Shown: positions 8,209-16,164, counted from the stretch's first letter. The stretch is DNA of 33,249 bases from Actinobacteria bacterium OV450 (GCA_001298555.1 LJCW01000358.1:1-33249); one strand, 5' to 3'. Notes: a model not told the origin generated them from the sequence alone. Program-made: numbers and translations.

Positions 8209-9213
8209 TCAGGCCAGCAGTTCGCGCCGGCGCTCGGCGGCGCGGCCCCAGGCGTCCGGGTTGAGGGCGCTCGGCGGCTGCTTGCCGCCGAGGGCGGTGA
8301 TCAGCTGGTTGGCGGCGTTCAGCGCCAGGGCGCGCTTGGTCTCGACGGTGAAGTCCGCGATGTGCGCGCTGAGCACGACGTTGTCCAGGGTGAGCAGCGG
8401 GCTGTCGTCCGGCAGCGGCTCGTCCTCGTACACGTCGAGGGCGGCGCCGGCGAGGTGGCCGCTGCGCACGGCGCGGACGAGGGCGTCGGTGTCGGTGACC
8501 CGGCCGCGGGAGGTGTTCACGAAGTAGGCCCCGGGCTTCATCTGCGCGAAGGTCTTGTCGTTGAACATGTGCTCGGTCTCTTCGTTCATCTCCGGGTGGG
8601 CGGTGACGAAGTCGGCCTCGGCGAGGAGGTCTTCCAGTCGCTCCACCTTGATCGCGCCGACCTCGGCCATCTTCTCGGCCGAGACGTACGGGTCGTACGC
8701 GAGGACCTTCATCAGGAAACCGCCGTGGGCGCGACGGGCGGTCCAGCCTCCGACGTTGCCGAGGCCGACGATGCCCAGGGTCTTCCCGGTGAGTTCGACG
8801 CGGTGGCTGCCCAGCCGGCTCTCCCCCCAGGCGGCCCGGTTGCCGTGGCGGTGGATCGCGGCGAGGTTGCGCGTGACCATCAGGAGCAGCCCGAAGAAGT
8901 GCTCGGAGACGGGCTTGCCGCCCAGGCCCGGGTTGTTGGCGACGACCACACCGGCCTCGGTGGCGGCCTCGATGTCGATGTTGTCCACGCCGCGTCCGCT
9001 GGACAGCACGGCGATCAGGTGGGGGGCGGCCGCGAGGAGTTCCCGGTCGATCCGGGCGGGGTAGCGGGCCACCAGGCCGTGCGCGTCGGAGAGGGCCGCC
9101 AGGACGGCCGCCCGGTCGGAGTCGTCCACGCGGCGGACGTCGGCGTGCTGCTCCAGCAGTTCCTCGGCTTCGGCGGCGTACATCGAGCCGACGAGGACTA
9201 CGTTCGGTCGCAT
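8209..9213 (-). CDS. D-isomer-specific 2-hydroxyacid dehydrogenase (NAD-dependent)
   Basis: 334 residues, typical family length. The NAD-binding glycine motif GLGNVG is near residue 150. The catalytic set is present: Arg in the SSGRGVDNID region, Glu in DVYEDEPL and His in SAHIADF; NTSRGRVTDTDAL is also typical. Relatives include phosphoglycerate and hydroxypyruvate dehydrogenases. The ATG at 9213 has AGGAAG nine or so bases upstream. In this cluster it could interconvert a 2-hydroxy and 2-oxo acid of the glutarate-derived precursor, or provide a keto acid, but nothing in the sequence fixes the substrate. It lies downstream of the sigma factor gene with a 193-base gap carrying tandem repeats. 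Confidence 0.9.
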   Translation of the reverse strand: MRPNVVLVGSMYAAEAEELLEQHADVRRVDDSDRAAVLAALSDAHGLVARYPARIDRELLAAAPHLIAVLSSGRGVDNIDIEAATEAGVVVANNPGLGGKPVSEHFFGLLLMVTRNLAAIHRHGNRAAWGESRLGSHRVELTGKTLGIVGLGNVGGWTARRAHGGFLMKVLAYDPYVSAEKMAEVGAIKVERLEDLLAEADFVTAHPEMNEETEHMFNDKTFAQMKPGAYFVNTSRGRVTDTDALVRAVRSGHLAGAALDVYEDEPLPDDSPLLTLDNVVLSAHIADFTVETKRALALNAANQLITALGGKQPPSALNPDAWGRAAERRRELLA

Positions 9214-9295
9214 GATGGTGTGCTTCCTGTGGGGCCAGGGGCCGACGGGGCGCCCCTGGACGCGAATGCGGATCGAAGGATGCGGTGGATGCGAG

Positions 9296-9355
9296 GGGTA
9301 GGGGGGACAGCGGGGTACGAGCGACAGCCGGGTACGAGGGATCCGGGGGTACGAG
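9296..9355. repeat. 17-bp tandem direct repeats upstream of the dehydrogenase gene
   Basis: GGGTACGAG begins at 9313, 9330 and 9347, an exact 17-base period, and a degenerate fourth copy (GGGTA) begins at 9296. The array is 80-145 bases upstream of the dehydrogenase start. An 8-bp hairpin (9235-9242 with 9252-9259) lies closer to the gene. The repeats may be a protein-binding array or simple slippage products. Confidence 0.6.
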
Positions 9356-9406
9356 GGGATGGCGCGGTGCGGGTGGTACGGGGGTGCGGGGGCCGCGGAG
9401 GCCGGG

Positions 9407-10015
9407 TCAGGCCGCCACGCTCGCGGCCAGCAGGCTTTCCAGTGGCCTGAGTTCTCCCCCGCGGCTGGCGGCGAGCAGCCGCTCGGTGAGTTCGGCCTGC
9501 TCCACGGGCGCGGCCGTGAAGCGGGGCCGGCCCTCGGCGAGCCGGTCGTGGGCCCGGCCGTACAGCTTGCGGCAGTACACCTCGCTGATGCCCAGTACGG
9601 CGGCGATCTCCCGGTAGCTGTACTCGAATGCGGTGCGGAGCACGAGCACGGCCCGCTCGGCCGGGCCGAGGCGTTCCAGCAGCCAGGCCACGCCGCGCCG
9701 GAGTTCCTCGGCCCGCTCCACGTTCTGGAACGGCTCGGGGGTGGTGGTGACGGTCTGCTCCGGCACCAGGGCGCCGACGTAGGAGACCCGCCGGGTGTGC
9801 GCGGACTTGCGGTAGTCGGCGCACAGGTGGGTGACGACGGTGGAGAGGAAGGCCCCGTGGTTCTCGACGTTCTCGACGTTCTGCGCCGTCATCCAGCGCA
9901 GCCAGGCCTCGGAGATGATGTCCTCGGCTTCCTCTGCGGAGCCGACGCGACGGTAGGCCAGCGCCTGCAGGCTCGCCCTGCGGCGGTGGAACTCTTCCTG
10001 ATCAAGATCGAACAA
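9407..10015 (-). CDS. ECF41-type RNA polymerase sigma factor lacking its SnoaL-like C-terminal domain
   Basis: 202 residues from a TTG start. Sigma region 2 is at about 8-72 (ALAYRRVGSAEEAEDIISEA), an ECF41-like YVGALVPE linker at 79-86, and sigma region 4 at about 105-160 (SYREIAAVLGISEVYCRKL). Residues 163-198 (RPRF, then ELTERLLAASRGGEL) match the start of the NTF2/SnoaL-like extension that ECF41 proteins carry, but the protein ends there, so the regulatory domain and its DGGGK motif are missing. TTG at 10015 is preferred because GGAGG lies seven bases upstream and the N-terminus then matches the family; GTG 10054 or ATG 10051 would add 12-13 untypical residues. Two matching ECF41 promoters occur in the window, so this is probably the cluster activator. 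Confidence 0.88.
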   Translation of the reverse strand: MFDLDQEEFHRRRASLQALAYRRVGSAEEAEDIISEAWLRWMTAQNVENVENHGAFLSTVVTHLCADYRKSAHTRRVSYVGALVPEQTVTTTPEPFQNVERAEELRRGVAWLLERLGPAERAVLVLRTAFEYSYREIAAVLGISEVYCRKLYGRAHDRLAEGRPRFTAAPVEQAELTERLLAASRGGELRPLESLLAASVAA

Positions 10016-10050
10016 GGTTTTGCCTCCAGGCCGGCCCGTGGCGCAGCCCA

Positions 10051-10114
10051 TCACTCGGGTCAGCTCAGGTCACTAGGAGCAGTACGGGTCACTCGGAGCA
10101 GTACGGTCACTCGC
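10051..10114. promoter_or_regulatory. Four direct repeats upstream of the sigma factor gene
   Basis: TCACTCGG or a close variant begins at 10051, 10070, 10089 and 10107 (spacing 19, 19, 18), with GGAGCAGTACGG repeated between copies. The block directly precedes the sigma gene on the minus strand, between it and the terminator of the aminotransferase operon. This is where its promoter and operators should be. Direct repeats at roughly two helical turns suit cooperative activator binding, but no activator can be named. Confidence 0.55.
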
Positions 10115-10122
10115 AACAGCCG

Positions 10123-10162
10123 GTGCCGGTCCGGGCCGGCGCGGGCCGGCCCGGACCGGCAC
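10123..10162 (-). terminator. Strong hairpin terminator of the precursor operon
   Basis: A perfect 18-bp stem (10123-10140 with 10145-10162) and a 4-base GCGG loop begin three bases after the aminotransferase stop. It isolates the long minus-strand precursor operon from the sigma factor gene. Confidence 0.88.
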
Positions 10163-10165
10163 GGA

Positions 10166-11437
10166 TCAGGCCCGGCCCTCGGCCAGCACCTGGCGCACGC
10201 TCGTGTCGAAGGCCTCGGCGAACGCGGTGATGTCCTCGTCGGTCATGGGGGTGGAGATGCAGCCGAGGCCGCTGTCGCCGATGTGGACACCGTTGTCCAG
10301 CAGCACCCAGTACAGGCGCTTCATGGCCGCCGCCGGGCTGGTGTAGCCCTGGGGCGCGCTGGTGGCGATGACGCGGAACAGCGAGCCGAGGCCGTTGACC
10401 TGCCAGTCGAGTCCGGCGGACTCGATCGTGGCGCGCATGGCGGTGCGGGCCCGCTCACCGAGCTCGCCGATGCGCTCGTGGGCCTCGGGGGTGAGCAGGC
10501 GCAGGGAGGTCACTCCGGAGCTCATGCTGACCGGGTTGGCGTTGTACGAGCCGGAGTGCGGCAGCGCCGGGGAGCCCTGGCTCGGGTCGAAGACGCCCAT
10601 GAACTTGCGTCGGCCGGCGACCGCGCCGATCGGCATGCCGCCGCCGATGACCTTGCCGAGGACGGTCAGGTCGGCCTCGCTGCCGAGCAGGTGCATGGCA
10701 CCGTGGTAGCCGACGCGGTAGGAGCCGACCTCGTCGGAGATGAGCAGGGCGCCGCTCTCGTCGCAGAAGGCGCGCAGCGCGTCCAGGTACTCCTTGTCGG
10801 CCGGGACCAGGCCGATCCGCCACGGCACCGGGTCGATCAGGACGCAGGCCAGGTCGTCGGCGTGCTCGCGCAGCACCGCGAGGGCGCCCTCGGCGTCGTT
10901 GAAGGGGAACACGACGGTGTTGTCGACCACGCCCGCGGGGTTGCCGGTGACGGCGTGGTTGATGAGCGAGCCGGAGCCGTCGTTGTTGACGGCGACCGCG
11001 TCGTAGGCACCGTGGTAGGCGCCGGCGATCTTGGCGATCTTCGGGCGCTTGGTGTAGGCGCGGGCCGCCTGGACGGCCATCATCACAGCCTCGGTGCCCG
11101 AGCTGGTGAAGCGGACGTGCTCGAAGGTCTCGTTGCGGGCCGAGAGCGCCTCGGCGTACTCGACCTCGACCGGGGTGGGCATGCCGAAGCTGGCGCCGCG
11201 GCTCACGGCTTCGGTGACCGCCTTGACCATCTCGGGGTGGGCGTGGCCGTGGATCAGGGTGGTGCTGTTGTTGAGGAAGTCGAGGCGCTCGACGCCGTCG
11301 GCGTCGGTCACCCGGGCGCCGCTGCCGGACTGGATGTAGACCGGGTACGGGGCGCTGTAGACGGCGGTACGGCTGTTGCCGCCGGGCATGACCTCGACCG
11401 CGCGGGAGTACAGCTCGGCAGACTTGTCCGTGTTCAC
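10166..11437 (-). CDS. Class III PLP aminotransferase, glutamate-1-semialdehyde aminomutase-like
   Basis: 423 residues. Family marks include PGGNSRTAV near the start, AYHGAYDAV, LLISDEVGSYRVG (Asp binding the PLP pyridine nitrogen) and LGKVIGGGMPIGAV with the PLP lysine. GTG at 11437 is chosen because AAAGGG lies six bases upstream; GTG 11452 would start within that site. It is the last gene of the precursor operon. Literature reports that forT mutants accumulate 4-amino-3,5-dicarboxypyrazole while the matching pyrazofurin mutant accumulates a 4-oxo compound. An aminotransferase here would suit the 4-oxo to 4-amino step of the formycin branch (inference). A different amino-group transfer earlier in the pathway is possible. 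Confidence 0.9.
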   Translation of the reverse strand: MNTDKSAELYSRAVEVMPGGNSRTAVYSAPYPVYIQSGSGARVTDADGVERLDFLNNSTTLIHGHAHPEMVKAVTEAVSRGASFGMPTPVEVEYAEALSARNETFEHVRFTSSGTEAVMMAVQAARAYTKRPKIAKIAGAYHGAYDAVAVNNDGSGSLINHAVTGNPAGVVDNTVVFPFNDAEGALAVLREHADDLACVLIDPVPWRIGLVPADKEYLDALRAFCDESGALLISDEVGSYRVGYHGAMHLLGSEADLTVLGKVIGGGMPIGAVAGRRKFMGVFDPSQGSPALPHSGSYNANPVSMSSGVTSLRLLTPEAHERIGELGERARTAMRATIESAGLDWQVNGLGSLFRVIATSAPQGYTSPAAAMKRLYWVLLDNGVHIGDSGLGCISTPMTDEDITAFAEAFDTSVRQVLAEGRA

Positions 11438-11522
11438 GTTGTGCCCTTTCACTACCGGAAGGAAGAAATGGAGGGGACGAAATGGAGGGGGAAAGCCGGG
11501 GTGACGCGCGGGGCGCGTCGGC

Positions 11523-13553
11523 TCAGCGGGCGGTCCTGATCGCCACGTCCGCCGTGAAGTACGGTCCGGCCAGGCGCACCGGGGTACCCGCGGGGACCCA
11601 CTGCGGGGTGTCCGTGGCCACCGTTCCCGCCGTGCCGAGCTGTTCGTCGAGCCGGGCTGCCAGGACGGGCACCAGCGGGCGGGCCGTCTCGGCCAGCGTG
11701 CGCACGGCCATCAGCTCCAGTGCCACGCAGGTACGGGCGTCGCCCGAGGGCGCACCGGCGGCCAGCACGTCCTCGGCCACCTCCGCGAACCGGCGGGCCC
11801 GCTGGACGAAGGTACGGAGCAGTTCGGCCGCGCCGCGGGAGTCGAACTGCTCGGGCTGCAGGGCCCGGGGCAGTGCGGCGCGGAACTCGCGGATCTGTCC
11901 GTAGAACCGCTCGGCCTCGGCGTTCCAGCTGCCCGCCTCGGGGGCGGCGCCGCCGAAGTGCTTGTCGACGCGGGCGGCGACGGAGGCGAGCCAGGGCTCC
12001 CAGCCGTCGAGGAGTTCGGTCCGGACGAACGCGGCGTACTCGTCGATGACGAAGTCCCGGCGGCGGATGTCGGGCCGGGTGCCGGCCAGGTGGAGCCGCA
12101 GCTGGTCGCGGGTCTGCTCGCGGAAGACCTCCCGGCCCCAGATGGCGTGCATCCGGCCGGTGGAGAACTTCTGCCCGTCCAGCGTGTAGAACTCGTTGCA
12201 GATCATCGTGTCGGGCAGGGCCGGCCGGTCGGTGAACGAGCCGAGGACGGCCGGGAAGACGATGGTGCGCAGGAAGGCGTTGTCGAAGCCGAAGAACAGC
12301 ACCGTGCGCGGGTCCTCCGCCCGGACGTACTCCCGCCAGCCGCTCTCGCCCTTGCCCCGGGCGAGGGCGTCGAGGGCGGTGATGAAGCGGGCCGCGAGCT
12401 CGAACGCGGAGTACATGCGCTGGCCCTCGGTGCCCCCGGTGGGGTCGGCCGGGACCAGGATCCCGTCGGGGGCGACGGTGCTGACCGGGAGGTCGGGCAG
12501 CGGTCCGGCGAGGACCCGGTCGACGTACGTGCGCAGCCGGGCGCTCATGTGGACGGTGCGCAGGTACGCGGTGAGCTTCTCGCGCAGCGGCTCCAGGGGC
12601 AGGTACCACCGGGTGAGGTCGCGCTGCTCGGCGGGGGTGCCGCAGGGGGCGCAGCTCGGCTCGCGCAGGTCCTCGTCGGCGAAGGGCAGCGCACAGGCCT
12701 CGCACTCGATGCCGGCGGTGTCGTGCGAGCCGCAGTGCGGGCAGGCTCCCGCGACGAACGCCTCGAAGAGGAACGTGCCGCAGGGGGCGCAGTGGTTGGC
12801 CCGCACGGTCTTGGTGACCACGGCGCCCTTGGCCCGGAGGTCCTCGAAGATCTCCAGGGCCACCCGGGGGTATTCGGGCGAGGAGGGGCGGACGAAGACG
12901 TCCCAGCGGACGTCGGCCGCGGTGAGGGCCTCCTGGATGGCGTCGGTGTTGCGTTCGGCCAGTTCGTAGAAGGACAGGCCCTGGCTGATGGCGGCGGAGG
13001 CGACCTGGGACTGGTGGCCGACCGTGCCGAGCAGCAGGTGGGCCTCGGTCCCGCGGCCTTCCAGGCCGCGCCGGACCAGGTCCGCGCCGAGGAACGGGCC
13101 GACCATGTGGCCGAGGTGCAGCTCGCCGTTCGGGGTGGGGAAGGAGGGCAGCAGCAGGACGGGCCGCTCGGCTCCGGCGGGCTGCTCCGCGCGCTCGCCG
13201 TGTGCCGCGTCGAGGGCCGCCATGTCCTCCCACCAGGTGGTGAGGAAGGTCAGCGGGCGGTCGCCGGCGGTGTTGTGCAGGGTGTGGACGCCCAGCGGCG
13301 GCAGGCGCACGGTGTCGCCGGCGCCGACCCGGACGGTCTGCCCGTCCGAGGTGACCTCGCCCTCGCCGTCCAGGACCACCCACACCTCGGTGTCGTGGTG
13401 GTTGTGCGGGGCGGTCTTCTCGCCGGGGCGGAGGGTGACCCGGCGCAGGTTGAAGGGGAGGGTGCCCCGGCCGGCCCAGGCGGGCTCGACGCTGCGGACG
13501 AAGTCGGGCAGGTCGAGTTCCCCGACCGTACGTGGGATGCGTATGACGTGCAT
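11523..13553 (-). CDS. Cupin / methionyl-tRNA-synthetase-like fusion, hydrazine (N-N bond) synthetase
   Basis: 676 residues in two parts. Residues 1-115 form a cupin with metal ligands in HNHHDTE (His50, His52/53, Glu56) and His90. Residues from about 130 are class I MetRS-like: HLGH (146-149) as the HIGH motif, four CxxC knuckles (255/258, 271/274, 284/287, 301/304) for zinc, and KFSTG (462-466) at the KMSKS position. The anticodon-binding helical domain is present but weak. Such fusions (PyrN in pyrazomycin, Spb40 in s56-p1 biosynthesis) join N6-hydroxylysine to the amino nitrogen of an amino acid, glutamate in the pyrazole nucleosides. The lysine hydroxylase gene lies directly upstream. 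The ATG has no good Shine-Dalgarno; a perfect 8-bp hairpin (13574-13591) sits just before it. A small 7-bp hairpin (11503-11519) follows the stop. Confidence 0.93.
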   Translation of the reverse strand: MHVIRIPRTVGELDLPDFVRSVEPAWAGRGTLPFNLRRVTLRPGEKTAPHNHHDTEVWVVLDGEGEVTSDGQTVRVGAGDTVRLPPLGVHTLHNTAGDRPLTFLTTWWEDMAALDAAHGERAEQPAGAERPVLLLPSFPTPNGELHLGHMVGPFLGADLVRRGLEGRGTEAHLLLGTVGHQSQVASAAISQGLSFYELAERNTDAIQEALTAADVRWDVFVRPSSPEYPRVALEIFEDLRAKGAVVTKTVRANHCAPCGTFLFEAFVAGACPHCGSHDTAGIECEACALPFADEDLREPSCAPCGTPAEQRDLTRWYLPLEPLREKLTAYLRTVHMSARLRTYVDRVLAGPLPDLPVSTVAPDGILVPADPTGGTEGQRMYSAFELAARFITALDALARGKGESGWREYVRAEDPRTVLFFGFDNAFLRTIVFPAVLGSFTDRPALPDTMICNEFYTLDGQKFSTGRMHAIWGREVFREQTRDQLRLHLAGTRPDIRRRDFVIDEYAAFVRTELLDGWEPWLASVAARVDKHFGGAAPEAGSWNAEAERFYGQIREFRAALPRALQPEQFDSRGAAELLRTFVQRARRFAEVAEDVLAAGAPSGDARTCVALELMAVRTLAETARPLVPVLAARLDEQLGTAGTVATDTPQWVPAGTPVRLAGPYFTADVAIRTAR

Positions 13554-13631
13554 GGCTGGGCGCGGAACGCCGTGCGGCCGGAGCCGGCCGCGGACGCCCC
13601 ACTGCTCCTCTCGGAAAGGTCGTGTGCGGGA

Positions 13632-14963
13632 TCAGGCCCGTCCGGCCGCGACGGCCCCCGGCCGGCTCGGGTCCGGCGCGTCGGAGCCCAGCGGCTCCCA
13701 GTCCAGGGCGGTGCTGACGGACCCGGTGTCGTACCGCTCGTGGCCGAGCAGGCTGTTGGCGATGACGGCGCTGCGCCAGGCCAGCAGGCTCAGGTTGGGG
13801 TCGGCGACGCCGAACTCGCGGCGGGCCGCGTTCTGCACGTACACGCGGTGGCCGGCCGGCCCGTCCCAGTCGAGGCTGAAGTCGGAGCGGACGACGGGCA
13901 GTCCGTCGTGCAGGTTGAGGCGGTCCTTCAGGCCGAGGAGCGGTTCGGACATGCCGTGCTCGTAGCCGGTGGCGCAGATCACGATGTCGACGCTCTCGTG
14001 CACCGGGTCGCCGCCGCGGGTGGCCTGCCAGGTGGTGGCGAGCCCTTCCGGGGTGCGGGTCAGGGCGGTGAGGTGCTGGTCGAGCAGGATCCTGCAGGGC
14101 CGGCCGCCGCCCTCCAGCAGTTCCAGGTCGTACAAGCGCCGGTAGAGGGCCTGGAGGGTGGACAGGGAGATGCCGTCGCTGGCCATCCGCAGCCGCCGGA
14201 CCACGTCTTCGCGTTCGGCCTCGGGAAGGCTGTGGAAGTGGCGGCTGTAGTCGGGCAGGAAGAGCTCGTCCACGAACGGGCTGTCGTCCAGCGGCAGCAG
14301 GTTGGTGCGCCGGGTGCCCCATACGATCCGTGCCGGGCGCTGCGTCTCGGAGGTGAGCAGGTGGCTGACGACCTCGGCGCCGCTCTGGCCGCCGCCGATC
14401 ACGGCCACCCGCTTGCCCGCGAAGTCGCGGGGCCTGCGCATGAGCTGCTCGGCGTGGAAGACCGTCTCGGGGTCGTGGCCGACGGCGCACTGCGGGAGTT
14501 TGGCGGTGAGGCCGGTGCCGGTGGCCACGTTGCGGGCGCGCAGCACGCCGTCGGTGGTGTGCACCAGGAAGGCGGAGCCGTCCCATTCGACGGTCTCGGT
14601 GGTGACGCCGAACCGGAGGTTGTCCAGGCGCTGCGACACCCAGCGGCAGTACTGCTCGAACTCGCGCCGCGGCACCTTGGAGCGGCCGGTGACCAGCAGC
14701 CGGTACAGCCGCTTCTGCTCCACCTGGAAGGCGAGGAAGGAGTGCGGGTTGGTCGGGTCGACCGGTGTGACCAGGTCCTTGAGGAAGTGCACCTGCATCT
14801 CGGCGTCCGGCACCATCAGGCCGGGGTGCCAGTCGAAGGCGTCCTTGCGGTCGAGGAACACGGCGGAGAAGCCGGGCTCCCGCGAGGTGAGCGCGGCGAG
14901 GCTGAGGTTGGAGGGGCCTAACCCTATGCCCACCAGGTCGTAGGTTCGCGGTGTTGTACTCAT
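13632..14963 (-). CDS. L-lysine N6-monooxygenase (FAD/NADPH N-hydroxylase)
   Basis: 443 residues, usual length for the IucD/SidA/PvdA family that hydroxylates the side-chain amine of lysine or ornithine. Seen are the FAD motif GIGLGPSNL near residue 12, the substrate-side sequence LKDLVTPVDPTNPHSFL, the NADPH motif GGGQSGAE near 190 and the C-terminal ATGY. It makes N6-hydroxylysine, the first committed step proposed for formycin and pyrazofurin. ATG 14963 is seven bases after GGGAG; the adjacent ATG 14966 is equally in frame. The TAA of the upstream gene overlaps this ribosome site, so the two are tightly linked. Lysine rather than ornithine is inferred from the neighbouring hydrazine synthetase. 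Confidence 0.92.
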   Translation of the reverse strand: MSTTPRTYDLVGIGLGPSNLSLAALTSREPGFSAVFLDRKDAFDWHPGLMVPDAEMQVHFLKDLVTPVDPTNPHSFLAFQVEQKRLYRLLVTGRSKVPRREFEQYCRWVSQRLDNLRFGVTTETVEWDGSAFLVHTTDGVLRARNVATGTGLTAKLPQCAVGHDPETVFHAEQLMRRPRDFAGKRVAVIGGGQSGAEVVSHLLTSETQRPARIVWGTRRTNLLPLDDSPFVDELFLPDYSRHFHSLPEAEREDVVRRLRMASDGISLSTLQALYRRLYDLELLEGGGRPCRILLDQHLTALTRTPEGLATTWQATRGGDPVHESVDIVICATGYEHGMSEPLLGLKDRLNLHDGLPVVRSDFSLDWDGPAGHRVYVQNAARREFGVADPNLSLLAWRSAVIANSLLGHERYDTGSVSTALDWEPLGSDAPDPSRPGAVAAGRA

Positions 14964-14976
14964 CATGGGGCTCCCG

Positions 14977-16164
14977 TTACAGGTGGGGGCGTTCGGCTTC
15001 GGCGACCTCGTGGGCCGGCAGCCAGGTGACTCCGCGCCCGGTCAGCGACTGCATCACTCGCTCCGTCAGCTCCTGCGACAGGGCGAGGTGCGGTTTGATC
15101 CACCCGGTGCCGGTGACGGCCCGCTCGGCGAGCAGCCGGGTGGCGGCGGCCAGGGTGAACCCGGTGGTGCGGGCCATCGCGGACAGGCCGGTCGTCTCGT
15201 CGGCGATGTCCACGACGGTGGTGCGCAGGGAGGCGGGCCGGCCGTCGAGTTCCCCGTGTGCGGTGAGGTCCAGGACCACCGCGTCCCGGTCGTCCGCCGT
15301 GGCCCGCACCTGGGGGGAGAGGACGCGCTCGACCAGGCGCCGGGGGACGACGCGGGACCCGTCCACGTCCACCGGGTCGTCGGCCAGCAGGCCGAGACGG
15401 GCCAGTTCGGTGACGACGCGGGCGAAGCCCGGCCAGCGCAGGGTCTTCTGGGTGCAGTCCGCGTCGCGGAGGGCGGGGTGTTCGCCCAGCCAGGGGGCCA
15501 TCCCGTCGTGGTAGGCCTCCAGCCGGCCGACACCGGCGTATTCGCGGGTCACCACTCCGGAGAACCGGGGGTGGTGAACCGGTCGGCCCCGGTCCAGGGC
15601 CAGTGCCTCCCGCTGGGCGATCGGCAGGTGGTGGTCGTTCTCGCCGCCGAAGAAGGCGGTGTAGCCGATGGGCTCGCGGGGCTCGGTGGGTATGCCCCCG
15701 CAGTAGATCTCCAGGGAGTGGACCCGGTCGAGCCGCTGCGCGAGGTGGACGGCGAGCAGTTCGGTCAGGCCGGGTTCCAGGCCGACCGGCAGCAGCACGG
15801 TGCCGCCGGCAGACCGGATCCGGGTGTCGAGCAGGGACAGTTCGGCCGTGGGCGGCCGGGTGATGGCGGCGACCGGGCGGCCGGCGCCGACCGCGGCTTG
15901 CAGGGCCTCGTCGGTGGGTGCCCAGGGCATCGCCATCGCGACGACCTCGCACCCGGTGAGGGCGGAGTCGAGACCGCCGGTGGCCCGGACCGTGGCGGCG
16001 GGCCGGTTCCCGGTCCCGCCGCCGTCCTGTAACCAGTCCCGCAGGGCGGCGGCCTGGCCGGGATCCCGGTCCAGGAGCAGCAGCTCCTCGGTGCCGGGGT
16101 CCGTGGCCAGCGCGTACGCGGCGGCCCGGCCCATCTGGCCGCAGCCGAGGAGGGCCACCTTCAT
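14977..16164 (-). CDS. Saccharopine-dehydrogenase-like NAD(P) oxidoreductase
   Basis: 395 residues. The N-terminal Rossmann fold has GCGQMG (9-14 or so) and an acidic LLLDRD that points to NAD. The middle part has the EPGLTELLAVHLAQRL and CGGIP features of saccharopine/lysine dehydrogenases. ATG at 16164 has GGAGG eight bases upstream; GTG 16170 is too close to it. Saccharopine is N6-(glutar-2-yl)-lysine. The expected hydrazine-synthetase product differs only by one extra nitrogen between lysine and the glutarate carbon. Oxidative cleavage on the lysine side would release a 2-hydrazinoglutarate and aminoadipate semialdehyde. This is inference, but it explains why this family sits between the hydroxylase and the ATP-grasp gene. 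Confidence 0.88.
   Translation of the reverse strand: MKVALLGCGQMGRAAAYALATDPGTEELLLLDRDPGQAAALRDWLQDGGGTGNRPAATVRATGGLDSALTGCEVVAMAMPWAPTDEALQAAVGAGRPVAAITRPPTAELSLLDTRIRSAGGTVLLPVGLEPGLTELLAVHLAQRLDRVHSLEIYCGGIPTEPREPIGYTAFFGGENDHHLPIAQREALALDRGRPVHHPRFSGVVTREYAGVGRLEAYHDGMAPWLGEHPALRDADCTQKTLRWPGFARVVTELARLGLLADDPVDVDGSRVVPRRLVERVLSPQVRATADDRDAVVLDLTAHGELDGRPASLRTTVVDIADETTGLSAMARTTGFTLAAATRLLAERAVTGTGWIKPHLALSQELTERVMQSLTGRGVTWLPAHEVAEAERPHL

Noticed and set aside
9198..9406. Frameshifted remainder of the ECF41 SnoaL domain downstream of the sigma gene
   Set aside because: The alternative frames are Pro/Arg-rich without SnoaL-like sequence, so a simple frameshift is not supported, although resequencing could still change this.
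11452..14586. Minus-strand frame of 1044 codons across the cupin-MetRS and lysine hydroxylase genes
   Set aside because: Arg/Pro/Ala-rich shadow in another frame of two genes with clear motifs.
11958..14921. Plus-strand frame of 987 codons antisense to the same genes
   Set aside because: No domain, composition typical of antisense frames in Streptomyces; the minus-strand proteins explain the region.
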